From Rikenellaceae bacterium (GTDB taxonomy: Bacteria; Bacteroidota; Bacteroidia; Bacteroidales; Rikenellaceae): 33,708 nt of DNA. Location of the stretch: positions 1 to 33,708 of the forward strand of contig SUZS01000029.1 of assembly GCA_015059785.1 (NCBI GenBank), in the 5' to 3' direction. Numbering within the stretch: position 1 is the stretch's first letter; each line of letters begins with the position of its first letter. Shown here piece by piece: positions 14,500-23,872 of this stretch. A model generated the notes under the pieces. The model saw only the letters and a program-made list of their open reading frames with translations, was not told where the DNA came from and made no database searches. The position numbers and the translations under genes were made by a program.

Positions 14500-15677
14500 T
14501 ACTCAAAGGCTCGTTTGAGAGTTATACGAATAGTTGTTCCCTTGCCCATTACCGAGTCTACAACGGCAATCTTACCTCGGTGATACTCCTCTACCACGCG
14601 GCGTGAGAGGGATAATCCTAAACCCCATCCGCGGGTCTTGGTAGTAAAGCCTGGCTCAAAGATTCGCTTCCAGTTGCTCTTGGCGATACCTTTGCCCGTG
14701 TCGATAACATCTATCATCACATTGCTCTCGGTAGCCCATACGCGAACTGATATCTGTCCGTGGCCCTGCAGGGCATCAAGGGAATTTTTCATCAGATTCT
14801 CCACAACCCACTCAAAAAGGGCGGTGTTGAGCATTGAGTATACAATCTCGCTTGTAAAGCCGTTGTAGTCGAGGGTCACATTGCGAGGAATACGCTTTCG
14901 GAAGTAGATTACGCAGTCGCCCACAATCTCATTTACATTGGCAAGGGCAAGAGGAGTGTCGGAGCCAATCTTTGAGAAGCGGTCCACAATTTTGCGCAGG
15001 TGCGACAGATCCTTCTCCATCTCCTCGACTGCCATAGGGTCTACATTCTGGTCCTTCAGATACTCTATCCAGCCTAAAAGTGACGAAGTTGGTGTGCCTA
15101 ACTGGTGTGCCGTCTCCTTGGCAAGTCCTATCCATACGCGGTTTTGCTCATCCTGCTTTGAGGAGCGGAAGGCGACGAAGAGTAGGACTACAAAGGCGAT
15201 GATTACTATCATCTGCACAAATGGGAAGAAGTAGAGCATCACCAGCGTAGTACTTCTGCCATAGAATATTATGTGGTTATGCTCTGCCGTCCACCAGAAC
15301 CTTACTATTATAGGGGTGTTGTGGCTTGCCATACGGTCAAGAATAGAGTGTAGCTTCTCTGTATTCTTGATAACATCCTCAGGGATAAGGTGGTAGGAGA
15401 CAACTCTCAGATTCTCGTCAGTAATAATAAAAGGTATATTATTACGGTTGTTGATAATAGAGGAGACGAGCGGGTCGGACATATAGTCGCCCATCGCCTC
15501 GCGGTTTACGCGCTCCATAGCCGCAGCCCATAGCTCTACATCGTGACGCTCCTTGATTGATAGGCTCTCTGCCATCTGGTAGGTGATATAGAGCGAGGCA
15601 CTAACAATCAGCGCACCCAATACAAGAAGTATTGTGCGGCCAGATTTTGTTAGTCCTTTGCGTACGCGCTTTATCAT
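14499..15677 (-). CDS. Membrane sensor histidine kinase
   Basis: A 392-residue two-component sensor. TM1 (about 15-33), an extracytoplasmic sensor region (34-143) and TM2 (144-169) precede the kinase. The phospho-acceptor is His191 in AKETAHQLGTPTSSLLGW. The ATP-binding domain shows the N box ENLMKNSLDAL, G1 DTGKGI, F box FEPGFTTKT and G2 GWGLGLSLS. No response regulator is adjacent, so its partner must be elsewhere. It is 24 bases downstream of the S41 protease gene and overlaps the DUF4271 gene. The linkage to an envelope protease suggests an envelope or stress signal, but this is inference. Confidence 0.92.
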   Translation of the reverse strand: MIKRVRKGLTKSGRTILLVLGALIVSASLYITYQMAESLSIKERHDVELWAAAMERVNREAMGDYMSDPLVSSIINNRNNIPFIITDENLRVVSYHLIPEDVIKNTEKLHSILDRMASHNTPIIVRFWWTAEHNHIIFYGRSTTLVMLYFFPFVQMIVIIAFVVLLFVAFRSSKQDEQNRVWIGLAKETAHQLGTPTSSLLGWIEYLKDQNVDPMAVEEMEKDLSHLRKIVDRFSKIGSDTPLALANVNEIVGDCVIYFRKRIPRNVTLDYNGFTSEIVYSMLNTALFEWVVENLMKNSLDALQGHGQISVRVWATESNVMIDVIDTGKGIAKSNWKRIFEPGFTTKTRGWGLGLSLSRRVVEEYHRGKIAVVDSVMGKGTTIRITLKRAFE

Positions 15678-15701
15678 CTTTGCCCTTGTTTATTTGCTAC
15701 T

Positions 15702-17360
15702 TTACTTGCGTGCTGTGTGCTGGGTTGAGAGTATCTGTTTCATACGAGCACTGTCGCCAAGCATCTTAACTGCCGCCGCAATACCCTTGTCGTGGGCAAT
15801 GCTGTTGGCAGTGCGTCCCTCGGCGTAGGCATAGCGGACAACGATGTCGGCATTGATAGTGCGGATAATATCGCTCTTGTAGGTGGCAAGGTTGTTAATC
15901 TTGTCATCCTTCAGATTCTTCTCTATAGCAGCCATAGCCTCAGCCATAGCCTTGTCGGCATAACGCTCTTTATTGAGTGCCTTGCGCAGCTTCTCAACAG
16001 CTATGCGGGACTCAGACTTGTATGGCACATCGCGAGCCTCGACTATTTTGCAGAACTGCTTGTAGTCATCCTCGGTAATGCTAAAGGTCTTAGGATCAAT
16101 CTGAAGATTAGGGTTGTTGCGGTAGTAGTCGTCGCCAAAGTCGTCTATAATACCCATCAGGAAGAGCGTAGCGGCAAAGGCGCTGACATACTCAGCCTCA
16201 ATCTTGTTATCGGGCATAATACCTCCACCGTCGTATACCTTACGGCCTGCAGCGGTGCGGAACTCATTAATAAGTGAGTCTGGAACTGACTGAGCGCGAC
16301 CCTCGTCACTATATCGCATAGCCTGTATGCAGCGGCCAGAGGGGATGTAGTACTTTGCCGTTGTAATCTTGCCGTAGCTGCCAAAGCCGAGCGGAATGGT
16401 GGTCTGCACTAAGCCCTTGCCGTAGCTGCGTGAACCGATAAGCACTGCGCGGTCAAGGTCCTGGAGCGCGCCAGAGACAATCTCGGCTGCACTTGCGCTA
16501 TTCTCGCCAATAAGCACAACGAGCGGAAGGTCTGGAAGTAGCGGCTCATACTCTGTCGTAAAGCGTTTTGACTCGCTCTTATTACGTCCCTTCATCTCCA
16601 CGACCATAGTCCCCTTTGGAACAAAGAGTGAGAGAACTTTTACAGCACTCTGGAGTACTCCACCACCATTTGAGCGGTAGTCAAGAATAAGTCCCTTAAG
16701 AGTACCCTTGCTCTGTAGTCGCTCAATGGCTGCGCGCATCTCGGTGTAGCAGTCGTCAGTAAAGTCGGAGTGGATGATATATCCTATGCCATCACTGATA
16801 TAGTCTGCATAGCTCACACTCGGAATAGATATCCTCTCGCGGCGAATCTTGTGCTCCTTGCGCTTGCCGTCGACAATCTGCTCAACAGTAACTCTTACAG
16901 TGGTATTTGGCTCGCCACGCAGTAGGTTGCTCACATCGCTTGAGGTCATACCCACAGCACTCTTGCCCTCAATCTCTACAATCTTGTCGCCAATTTTCAG
17001 CCCCGCCTTATCTGCTGGCGAGCCCTTGTATGGCTCGGCTATGCGCACAAGGTTGCTATCTTGACGAATGGCTGCGCCAATGCCACCATACTTGCCGGTT
17101 GTCATACGACGGAACTCCTTCATATCCTCCTCAGAGAGGTAGGTGCAGTATGGGTCAAGGTTGCGCATAATGCCCTCAGCGCCGTGACGCATAAGCTTGT
17201 CCGAATCAACGCTGTCTACATACTCTGTGCTTACTGCGCGCATAAGATTGACCATAATCTCCATATTACGGCCAAGTCCAAAGTCATTGCGAACACTGTG
17301 TAGTGTAAGCGCTGCAAAGGCTGCAAGAACTAAGGTGCTATAAATAAGTCGTTTACTCAT
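15702..17360 (-). CDS. C-terminal processing peptidase, S41 family, with PDZ domain
   Basis: A periplasmic serine protease of the CtpA/Prc type. It has 552 residues. An N-terminal hydrophobic segment (4-22) acts as signal or anchor. The PDZ domain spans about 90-165 (GGIGAAIRQ...GSPADKAGLKIGDKIVEIEG). The S41 core follows, with the catalytic Ser at about 290 in ENSASAAEIVSGALQD and Lys315 in SRSYGKGLVQ. About 150 residues after the core (400-552) form a mostly charged helical tail seen in Bacteroidetes homologues. It overlaps the upstream gene by eight bases and is followed by the sensor kinase. Confidence 0.92.
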   Translation of the reverse strand: MSKRLIYSTLVLAAFAALTLHSVRNDFGLGRNMEIMVNLMRAVSTEYVDSVDSDKLMRHGAEGIMRNLDPYCTYLSEEDMKEFRRMTTGKYGGIGAAIRQDSNLVRIAEPYKGSPADKAGLKIGDKIVEIEGKSAVGMTSSDVSNLLRGEPNTTVRVTVEQIVDGKRKEHKIRRERISIPSVSYADYISDGIGYIIHSDFTDDCYTEMRAAIERLQSKGTLKGLILDYRSNGGGVLQSAVKVLSLFVPKGTMVVEMKGRNKSESKRFTTEYEPLLPDLPLVVLIGENSASAAEIVSGALQDLDRAVLIGSRSYGKGLVQTTIPLGFGSYGKITTAKYYIPSGRCIQAMRYSDEGRAQSVPDSLINEFRTAAGRKVYDGGGIMPDNKIEAEYVSAFAATLFLMGIIDDFGDDYYRNNPNLQIDPKTFSITEDDYKQFCKIVEARDVPYKSESRIAVEKLRKALNKERYADKAMAEAMAAIEKNLKDDKINNLATYKSDIIRTINADIVVRYAYAEGRTANSIAHDKGIAAAVKMLGDSARMKQILSTQHTARK

Positions 17361-17826
17361 ATCGTCTTCTATTTGTTAAATATCCCTCAAGGCGGATTAC
17401 GGCACGAATAACTGTTCGGCGGTGTCCGCTGATTGTTATCCCCTCATCGCTACTGCACACAGTTACCTCATCCTCAAAAAGGAGGGTCAAACGCTGAAGT
17501 CCCGTGGCGCGGAATGTAAGGCAACTCTCTGTTGCTGAGCACAGCTCAAGTCCCACGGTTGCCATTGCAGCCTCAATCTGCTGACGGTCTGCAGTAATAT
17601 CTGCGCTGACAACTCTGCGGACAAAGCCAAAGAGTGGGTATGTTGCGCTGAGCACTACTATTGTTGCTGCCATAGCCCAGCCGTTCCACTGGCTGAAGTA
17701 TATCTCCAGCATCCTCCAAAATGTCACTGGCAGACTCTCATACTTAATCTTTATCCATATCAGTGCCACAAGTAGAACGCACAGAGTCAAAAAATATTTC
17801 AGACTTCTCAATAGATACCTTTTCAT
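17353..17826 (-). CDS. Two-TM protein with soluble C-terminal domain, function unknown
   Basis: A 157-residue protein. Two hydrophobic segments (about 9-25 and 50-68) are followed by a soluble domain (75-157) with a beta-rich pattern (LTFRATGLQRLTLLFEDEVTVCSSDEGITISG) that could be a small PH-like or lipocalin-like fold. I do not recognise the family. It overlaps ispH by four bases (ATGA) and the S41 gene by eight, so it is translationally coupled to both. Confidence 0.75.
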   Translation of the reverse strand: MKRYLLRSLKYFLTLCVLLVALIWIKIKYESLPVTFWRMLEIYFSQWNGWAMAATIVVLSATYPLFGFVRRVVSADITADRQQIEAAMATVGLELCSATESCLTFRATGLQRLTLLFEDEVTVCSSDEGITISGHRRTVIRAVIRLEGYLTNRRRYE

Positions 17827-18683
17827 AACTTCTCAATCTGTTTTGCTACACTCTCCATTAACCAGAGTGGGGTAGAGGTTGCACCGCATACGCCCACTGT
17901 TTGTGCATCAGTAAACCACTCTGGGACAAGCTCTGATGCCTCCTCGATATTGTAGGAGCGAGGATTCTCCTCAAGACATATATTGTATAACACCTTGCCG
18001 TTGCTGCTCTTGCGGCCACAGACAAAGATAACTATATCGTGACTCTTGGCAAATCTCCTTAAATGCTCCTCGCGCGAAGATACGCGGCGGCAGATAGTAT
18101 CGTCAGCCGTAAGTGTTGCCCCGTCGGTAAGCCTATCCTCGATAATTTTGCAGAGCCTCTCAAAGAGGGCTACTGACTGGGTTGTCTGCGAGAGTAGGTA
18201 TACTGGTCGGCTAAAGTCTATAGCATCAACCTCCGCCTCGCTCTCAATAACCACTGCATCGCCGCCAACCTGACCTATTAGACCAACAACCTCCGCGTGT
18301 CCGTGCTTGCCCAGTATCACAAGCTGACCGCCACACTGTTTCATAGCCTTATATGCTCGCTGGACGCGCCTTTGCAGTGCCGCCACAACGGGACAAGTGG
18401 CATCTATAACCTCTACTCCGACGCTCTTAGCAAGGGCATAGGTCGTAGGTGGCTCTCCGTGAGCGCGGATAAGCATATGGCTGCCTGCCGTGAGCTCTTT
18501 GATGCCGTCGTGGTTTATTGTCCTAAGTCCCATAGCCTCAAGGCGTTGCACCTCTATACGGTTGTGGACAATATCTCCCAGGCAACTTACACTGCCCCAC
18601 TTCTCTATTGCCGACTCTGCCTCCGATATGGCGCGAACAACGCCTGCGCAGAAGCCCGAATGGCTATCTATAGTCACCTTCAT
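17823..18683 (-). CDS. ispH: 4-hydroxy-3-methylbut-2-enyl diphosphate reductase
   Basis: This is the last enzyme of the MEP pathway, reducing HMBPP to IPP and DMAPP with a 4Fe-4S cluster. It has 286 residues. The three cluster cysteines are visible: Cys12 (GFCAGVVRA), Cys97 (DATCPVV) and Cys198 (DTICRR). So are the catalytic glutamate in HGHAEVVG (about 131), the histidines in VHN and RAHGEP, and SQTT (165-168). The end (TSTPLWLMESV) is typical. The product feeds both prenyl synthases in this window. It overlaps cmk by four bases. Confidence 0.96.
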   Translation of the reverse strand: MKVTIDSHSGFCAGVVRAISEAESAIEKWGSVSCLGDIVHNRIEVQRLEAMGLRTINHDGIKELTAGSHMLIRAHGEPPTTYALAKSVGVEVIDATCPVVAALQRRVQRAYKAMKQCGGQLVILGKHGHAEVVGLIGQVGGDAVVIESEAEVDAIDFSRPVYLLSQTTQSVALFERLCKIIEDRLTDGATLTADDTICRRVSSREEHLRRFAKSHDIVIFVCGRKSSNGKVLYNICLEENPRSYNIEEASELVPEWFTDAQTVGVCGATSTPLWLMESVAKQIEKL

Positions 18684-19381
18684 AGGCTCAGCACCCTGTC
18701 AAGTTGAGCGTCAAACCACTCCATCTGCTGCTCTACGGTCATAAAGCTGTTGTCAAGCACTATAGCATCATCAGCCTTGCGTAGTGGAGAGATGGCGCGG
18801 TTAGAGTCAGCCTTATCTCGTGCAATTACATTCTCAAGAATCTCCTCAAAGCATACATCGTCGCCCTTAGCCTTAAGTTCGGCAAAGCGGCGCTCGGCAC
18901 GCACCTTCGCATCGGCGGTCATAAATATCTTCAGCTCAGCATCTGGGAAGACCACAGTGCCGATATCTCTGCCATCCATAACCACGCCACGCTGGCGGCC
19001 CAACTGCTGCTGCATAGCTACGAGCTTTGTGCGAACGGCTGCAATAGAGCTTACAGCACTTACGAAGTTGCTAACCTCAATAGTGCGAATCTTGCCCTCT
19101 ACATACTCGCCATTGACATATATGTCGCTCGCTCCGCGTGCAGGGTTAAAGCGGAAGGTGATATCAATCTGGTCAAGCAGTGCCACAATAGCATCTTCGT
19201 CTACTATGCCACCCACTATGCCTCCATTCTCAAGGGCGTAGAGGGTCACAGAGCGGTACATTGCGCCTGTATCAATAAAAATATAGCCCAAACGGGCAGC
19301 TATCGCCTTTGCAAAGGTACTCTTACCACACGAAGAGTGACCATCTATGGCGATTACTATCTTGCGAGAGTTTCTATCCAT
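18680..19381 (-). CDS. cmk: Cytidylate kinase
   Basis: It phosphorylates CMP and dCMP with ATP. With the ATG at 19381 the protein has 233 residues, the normal length. The P-loop is IAIDGHSSCGKSTFAK (11-25). The CMP-binding segment IDTGAMYRSVTLYAL and the DGRDIGTVVFPDAELKIF motif are intact, followed by the lid region ARDKADSNRAISPL. A longer reading frame upstream (22 residues) would run through the end of the LysE-type gene and lacks family similarity, so I reject it. It overlaps the exporter gene by eight bases and ispH by four. Confidence 0.95.
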   Translation of the reverse strand: MDRNSRKIVIAIDGHSSCGKSTFAKAIAARLGYIFIDTGAMYRSVTLYALENGGIVGGIVDEDAIVALLDQIDITFRFNPARGASDIYVNGEYVEGKIRTIEVSNFVSAVSSIAAVRTKLVAMQQQLGRQRGVVMDGRDIGTVVFPDAELKIFMTADAKVRAERRFAELKAKGDDVCFEEILENVIARDKADSNRAISPLRKADDAIVLDNSFMTVEQQMEWFDAQLDRVLSL

Positions 19382-20036
19382 TGTTGCTAATAAATGTTGA
19401 GAGTATTGTATATATTCCAAGCAGACCAACAATAATGCCTGCAACATGATTTATCGTAAGCATATGTCGCGGACGGAACTTGCGACGGAAGAGGCTTATC
19501 ACAAGCGTTAGCATTGTCCACCACGCGCAAGCACCACCCAAGAAGCCGAGGATGGTAAATGCCCCACGAACAAGTGATGATGTGTCTCGGATATCCCCGT
19601 CAGCACCCACACCAAACATCGCAAAAAATGCGAGGATATATGGCACCACAACTACAAAGTTGGCAATGGTAAATCCAAACATAGATGCGAAGTCCTTCCA
19701 CAGAGTTGTATTGCCCGCGCGATTGCGGCGAATCTGCGGAACGGGGTTCTGAAAGAAGATATAAACACCGACAATAACGACAAAGATTCCGCCCACGATG
19801 CTCAGTATGTGGCTATACTTCTCAATCTGCGCCTGCATCATAGCAAAGAAGAAGTATGCAATAATCGCCATAACCGTATCTGCACACGCAACGCCCAAGC
19901 CAGAGAAGATGCCAGCTCTGGTGGTCTTGCTGAGCGTTCTCTGTATGCACAACACAGCCACAGGACCTACCGTAATAGATGCTGCCGCTCCCACTGCTAA
20001 CCCTCGTAGCAAAATTTCAATAATCGTAATAAGCAT
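19374..20036 (-). CDS. LysE/RhtB-type exporter
   Basis: An inner-membrane exporter of the amino acid/LysE superfamily. It has 220 residues with about six hydrophobic segments. The start region GAAASITVGPVAVLCIQRTLSKTTRAGIFSGLGVACADTV carries the family's GP..L...R.L....AG...GLG.A..D motif. The substrate is unknown; amino acids are usual. I start it at ATG 20036; a TTG two codons upstream is possible. A promoter lies immediately upstream, with almost no leader. It is the first gene of the exporter-cmk-ispH transcript. Confidence 0.85.
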   Translation of the reverse strand: MLITIIEILLRGLAVGAAASITVGPVAVLCIQRTLSKTTRAGIFSGLGVACADTVMAIIAYFFFAMMQAQIEKYSHILSIVGGIFVVIVGVYIFFQNPVPQIRRNRAGNTTLWKDFASMFGFTIANFVVVVPYILAFFAMFGVGADGDIRDTSSLVRGAFTILGFLGGACAWWTMLTLVISLFRRKFRPRHMLTINHVAGIIVGLLGIYTILSTFISNNG

Positions 20037-20044
20037 ATTCAATG

Positions 20045-20075
20045 CAAAGGTAGCAATAATTTACGGAATCGCAAA
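20045..20075 (-). promoter_or_regulatory. Near-leaderless promoter for the LysE-type gene
   Basis: On the minus strand TTTG (20072-20075), exactly 19 bases, then TACCTTTG (20045-20052). This is a full match to the Bacteroidetes consensus. The ATG at 20036 is only eight bases past the -7 element, so the transcript would begin at or within a few bases of the start codon. It splits the long minus-strand run into two transcription units. Confidence 0.75.
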
Positions 20076-20134
20076 TTATTTATACCGCTCTTAGATAGAT
20101 AAAATATCTAACTTTGTAAGCCTTAAAGCTACCC

Positions 20135-20383
20135 TTAGAACCGTTTAAGGATGGCGTAGATTTCAAAGGCGAAGCCTGCAATTACGACAATAGGGGCAAG
20201 GGTAATACGGCGGAAGGAGAAGATATCCTCGTTAAACTGCTCTGGAGAGGCAGCCGTTCCGCCAGCCATAAGGATAAAGCCGATGATGATAATCACTGCG
20301 CCGATGGCAATGAGGGCGTAGTTTTTCATCGTCAGGGGCATATTATTGTCGTTCTTGTTGTCGATTTTATTAAACCAATTCAT
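20135..20383 (-). CDS. DUF3098 family two-TM protein
   Basis: An 82-residue membrane protein with two hydrophobic segments (LIAIGAVIIIIGFILMAGG at 24-42 and LAPIVVIAGFAFEIYAIL at 62-79) and the loop ASPEQFNEDIFSFRRIT, which is characteristic of DUF3098. In Bacteroidetes this gene follows ftsX, as here with a one-base gap. The function is unknown; the linkage suggests a role with FtsX at the division or envelope machinery. Confidence 0.88.
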   Translation of the reverse strand: MNWFNKIDNKNDNNMPLTMKNYALIAIGAVIIIIGFILMAGGTAASPEQFNEDIFSFRRITLAPIVVIAGFAFEIYAILKRF

Positions 20384-20384
20384 A

Positions 20385-21263
20385 TTAATATATATGTATT
20401 TTGTTAGACCTCATATTAACAAACTTATTCACTGTTATAAGTGTAAAAAGCATAGATATAACCACTCCGCAGGCAACCATTATGCCGGCGATAATGGCTA
20501 TAAGCTCTATCTGCTCTAATACACCCAACTGAGGCAGGGTATGGTCAATGCCAAAGAGTATGGCTCCAAAGAGTAGTGTAGCCACAATGCCAGCCACAAT
20601 GCCTTGCAGAGCACCGCGTCCAAGGAATGGCTTTACTATAAACCACTTTGTCGCGCCCACGAGTTTCATAGTGTTGATAGCCTCGCGGCGGGAGTATATC
20701 GCAAGGCGGATAGTGTTGTTAAGCAGCACTATAGATACTATCAGCATTGCCCCGCCAAAGAGCAGCAGCAGGCACTGCATTGTATCTAACACCGAGTGCA
20801 CATCGTCAATCATACTCTGCGGATAGGATATGTGTGTAACCTCCTTTAGGGCGGATGTCTGCTCAACAAAGGCGGCTAAGGCTACAGAGTCGGCAGCCTC
20901 GGCTGAGAGTGTGATATCAAAGCTGTCTGGCAGAGGATTCTTGCCCAATACCTGCTCCACATCTACATCAAAGACGCGGCGGAACTCTGGGTCGGCAATC
21001 TTATCCTCCTTAGAGGAGAATACAATGTCTGCCACAATGCTATTTTTGGCTATTGTGCTACTTAGACTGTCTCGCTCAGCCTCTGTAAGCCCATCTTCTA
21101 TCTCTACAAGCATCACCACCCCCTCACGCACTCCGCGTGCCGACTGGAAAATAGATATCATTGCGTAAGATATGCTTCCGAGTAGGAAGAGTACAAGGGC
21201 AATGCTTATTGTTGCAACGGTATATGAGCGAAGAATCTTGCTCTTTGTTGGTCTACTGTTCAT
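20385..21263 (-). CDS. ftsX: Cell division/ABC permease protein FtsX
   Basis: The permease partner of FtsE, controlling peptidoglycan hydrolases at the division site. It has 292 residues with the FtsX layout: TM1 (about 16-38), a periplasmic loop of about 130 residues, and three TM segments near 165-185, 215-235 and 250-275. The conserved cytoplasmic motif IYSRREAINTMKLVGATKWFIVKPFLGRGALQG is clear. ftsE is not adjacent, which is usual in Bacteroidetes. It overlaps the YfhO-family gene by 11 bases. Confidence 0.92.
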   Translation of the reverse strand: MNSRPTKSKILRSYTVATISIALVLFLLGSISYAMISIFQSARGVREGVVMLVEIEDGLTEAERDSLSSTIAKNSIVADIVFSSKEDKIADPEFRRVFDVDVEQVLGKNPLPDSFDITLSAEAADSVALAAFVEQTSALKEVTHISYPQSMIDDVHSVLDTMQCLLLLFGGAMLIVSIVLLNNTIRLAIYSRREAINTMKLVGATKWFIVKPFLGRGALQGIVAGIVATLLFGAILFGIDHTLPQLGVLEQIELIAIIAGIMVACGVVISMLFTLITVNKFVNMRSNKIHIY

Positions 21264-23754
21264 CCTCTTTTCTTCTGTTAAAAATTATTGCTCCGACAAT
21301 AGATAGTATCACAAGTATTGAGCAAATTGCCGTAATAGTCTCAGTGACACCCCAATAAGGTGCGCGGAAACTCCACACAACAGTATGCTCGCCCGCTGGC
21401 AACGCCATACCTCTGAGGATATAGTCCACACGCACAGCCTCAGCCTCTTTACCGTCTATAGTCACGCTCCACCCCTTGTCGTAGAATATCTCTGAGAATA
21501 CCGCAAAAGTATCCTCTGGGGCAGAATATTGATATACAAGACGGTTTGGCGCGTACTCTGTCAGCTCTATACTACCCTCTGTAGAGTATGCTGTAACCTC
21601 TGGCAGGTCACGCTCATCAACAACGGCTGTTGAGGCAAGGTCTACAAGTCCGAGCGACTGAATCTCCTCCGCTGCACCCCTTACACCAAGCACAGAGTCT
21701 ACAAACCACGCTGCACCCAGGGCTGTTGGACGCTGAACGACCTGACCCTCTGGGGAGATGATATACTTTGTGTTGAGCATATCCAAAATACCCTCGTGAG
21801 GCAGATTTGTAGGAAGGTAGTAGTCTATAATATCCTGATAACGAGATAGTTTTGCACCGTGATAACCACCTACAGAGCGGTGGAACATAGATGTTGTCGC
21901 ATCGTTAAATGGAGATACTGAGAGGTTGAAGACTCTATATCCCAACTCCTTGTCAGCCATAATTGCCTTGTCAGCCTCGGTAGCTGTAATTTTGGTCTTA
22001 CGCGGTGCTACAAAGTCGTCATAGCTGAGGTATCTGAACGCCACAGGGACCATATCAGCAACCACAAGCAGCGATAGGGCAGCAATCGCGTACCCCTTTT
22101 TCAACTTACCATATACCACTAATGCTACAACGGCCGCGGCGAGGAGTACGAAAACAAGCGAGCGCATTGCATCGGCACTCATCATCTGTTCGCGCTCTGT
22201 AGCTATAGCCTCTGCAAGGGTCCAGCCAATCTCGTCGTGAAGTCCCTGCTTTACAAGCTCCTCAGCTCCGCCGCCCGTAAATATCTGCTCAAAGCGGTCG
22301 CTTATGCGCAGTGCGGTCTGCTCCTTGCCGAAGTCAAAGAAGAAACTACCCGTAACAGTAAAGAGCAGGAGTATTGTCGCTGTTGCACCGCCGCTCCAGA
22401 GTAGAGCTTTTCGCAGGGTCTGCTTACACTCGCACTTGAAGAGGTTCCATAGTGCAAATGCCGCCAGCAGTGGCACAGACCACTGAAGTACTATAAGAGC
22501 CATAGATACCGTTCTGAACTTGTTGTACATCGGCAGGTGTTTGTAACACAACTCTGTGAACCACATAAAGTTACTGCCCCAACTAAGCAGCAGCGCAAAG
22601 ATGCTTGCACCTAAAATCCACCAACGATTTCTGTTGCTTGTAAGCATCAGTCCAAGTAGGGCAAGGAAGACTGCCACCGCGCCTAAATATGTTGGTCCTG
22701 CGGTATATGGTTGCTTGCCCCAGTAGGTTGTATCGGTAAAATATGGGATGATATACTGCTTTGGTATACCTGTAAAGTCAAAGTAGTCCCACTCCTTCAG
22801 TGCGCTGTTGAGTGGCGAGTTTCTATCCTCGCTATAGCCCTCAAAGCCGCTCTCGCCGCCCATAAAGTCGGGAATAAGCATTGTCCAACTCTCATTAATG
22901 CCGTAGCTCCACGCCGTAGCATAGTCAAGGTCAAGACCCTCGCTCTCATTACCATCAATAACCGCCGCCACCTCGCTACCTCCGCGGATAGTATCTTTGG
23001 TGTGCTGCATAGTGTAAAATAGCGACGAGAAGTTGGCGCCAACGGCAATTATAGCCGCTGCTGCCAGTATAGCTGTGCGCTTGCCAAAATCTTTTAGAAC
23101 CTTATCCTTAATGGCAAAAATAAGGTCGTTAATCCATAGCGCGAGCGCTGCCAGTAGGAAGTAGTATGTTATCTGCGGATGGTTAGCTCCAATCTCAAGT
23201 GTGGCAAAGAGTGCCGCTAAAGCGCCTCCTAACGGTGCATTACCCCTCAGTGCCATATAAATTGCACCCATCATCGCAGGGGCATATACCGCTGCCCACA
23301 TCTTTGTGATATGGCCCGCGCCGATAATGAGGAAGAAGTATGTTGATAGTCCATACGCCAGTCCCGCGACAATACCTATCCACGGACTTATGCCCATCAT
23401 TACCACCATCAGCCACATCGACACCATAGCAAAGAATATCAGCACTAACGGCTCTCCCATAGCGCCGAGAAGTTTGTCGGCTGCGCTCTTTATAAACTGT
23501 GCGGGGTAGCGTATATTAATAAGGTATGCCGGCATACCGCCAAACATTGCGCCTGTCCACTGCGGGTCCTCGCCCGTCTGAGCGCGATGTGCGCGGATGT
23601 CGCTACTCATACCGTCAAACTGCTGTATGTCGTGCATAGCAATCTTGCGACCCTCAAACTGAGGTGCAAAGCAGACTGCCGAGACGATAAAAAATATAGC
23701 TATTGCCACAAGTGTGGGGATAGATTTTGGAAATATTCTCTTAAAAAACTCCAT
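21253..23754 (-). CDS. YfhO-family large membrane protein
   Basis: An 833-residue polytopic membrane protein. An N-terminal TM anchor is followed by the motif APQFEGRKIAMHDIQQFDGM and WTGAMFGGMPAYLINIRYP, typical of the YfhO family in Bacteroidetes. About a dozen TM segments, a soluble region rich in beta strands (about 600-800) and a final TM with a basic end (FNRRKEDEQ) complete it. YfhO relatives are GT-C-like and have been linked to glycosylation of lipoteichoic acid in Firmicutes; the substrate here is unknown. It heads the YfhO-ftsX-DUF3098 transcript. A possible -7 element (TATTTTTG, 23784-23791, minus strand) lies 29 bases before its start. Confidence 0.88.
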   Translation of the reverse strand: MEFFKRIFPKSIPTLVAIAIFFIVSAVCFAPQFEGRKIAMHDIQQFDGMSSDIRAHRAQTGEDPQWTGAMFGGMPAYLINIRYPAQFIKSAADKLLGAMGEPLVLIFFAMVSMWLMVVMMGISPWIGIVAGLAYGLSTYFFLIIGAGHITKMWAAVYAPAMMGAIYMALRGNAPLGGALAALFATLEIGANHPQITYYFLLAALALWINDLIFAIKDKVLKDFGKRTAILAAAAIIAVGANFSSLFYTMQHTKDTIRGGSEVAAVIDGNESEGLDLDYATAWSYGINESWTMLIPDFMGGESGFEGYSEDRNSPLNSALKEWDYFDFTGIPKQYIIPYFTDTTYWGKQPYTAGPTYLGAVAVFLALLGLMLTSNRNRWWILGASIFALLLSWGSNFMWFTELCYKHLPMYNKFRTVSMALIVLQWSVPLLAAFALWNLFKCECKQTLRKALLWSGGATATILLLFTVTGSFFFDFGKEQTALRISDRFEQIFTGGGAEELVKQGLHDEIGWTLAEAIATEREQMMSADAMRSLVFVLLAAAVVALVVYGKLKKGYAIAALSLLVVADMVPVAFRYLSYDDFVAPRKTKITATEADKAIMADKELGYRVFNLSVSPFNDATTSMFHRSVGGYHGAKLSRYQDIIDYYLPTNLPHEGILDMLNTKYIISPEGQVVQRPTALGAAWFVDSVLGVRGAAEEIQSLGLVDLASTAVVDERDLPEVTAYSTEGSIELTEYAPNRLVYQYSAPEDTFAVFSEIFYDKGWSVTIDGKEAEAVRVDYILRGMALPAGEHTVVWSFRAPYWGVTETITAICSILVILSIVGAIIFNRRKEDEQ

Positions 23755-23834
23755 TCTTTGTTAAATATTAGTTGCAAACCACACAAAAATACAAAAAAAC
23801 ATTCATATTTCTGAACTCTCTGCTAAAATTTGCT

Positions 23835-23842
23835 TATCTTTG
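23835..23842 (+). promoter_or_regulatory. -7 promoter element for the long-chain prenyl synthase gene
   Basis: TATCTTTG is an exact TAnnTTTG match, 30 bases before the ATG at 23873. A weak TTCTG lies about 21 bases upstream. Confidence 0.5.
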
Positions 23843-23872
23843 CTAAAATATATGACTATTTGATACAATTTT

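Noticed and set aside
19382..19447. 22-codon N-terminal extension of cmk
   Set aside because: It runs back into the exporter gene and adds residues not seen in cytidylate kinases. The ATG at 19381 gives the family's usual N-terminus right before the P-loop.
20109..20116. TAACTTTG on the plus strand, a -7 match pointing into the DUF3098 gene in antisense
   Set aside because: No plus-strand gene follows and no -33 element is clear. The 8-base consensus is loose enough to occur by chance in AT-rich gaps.
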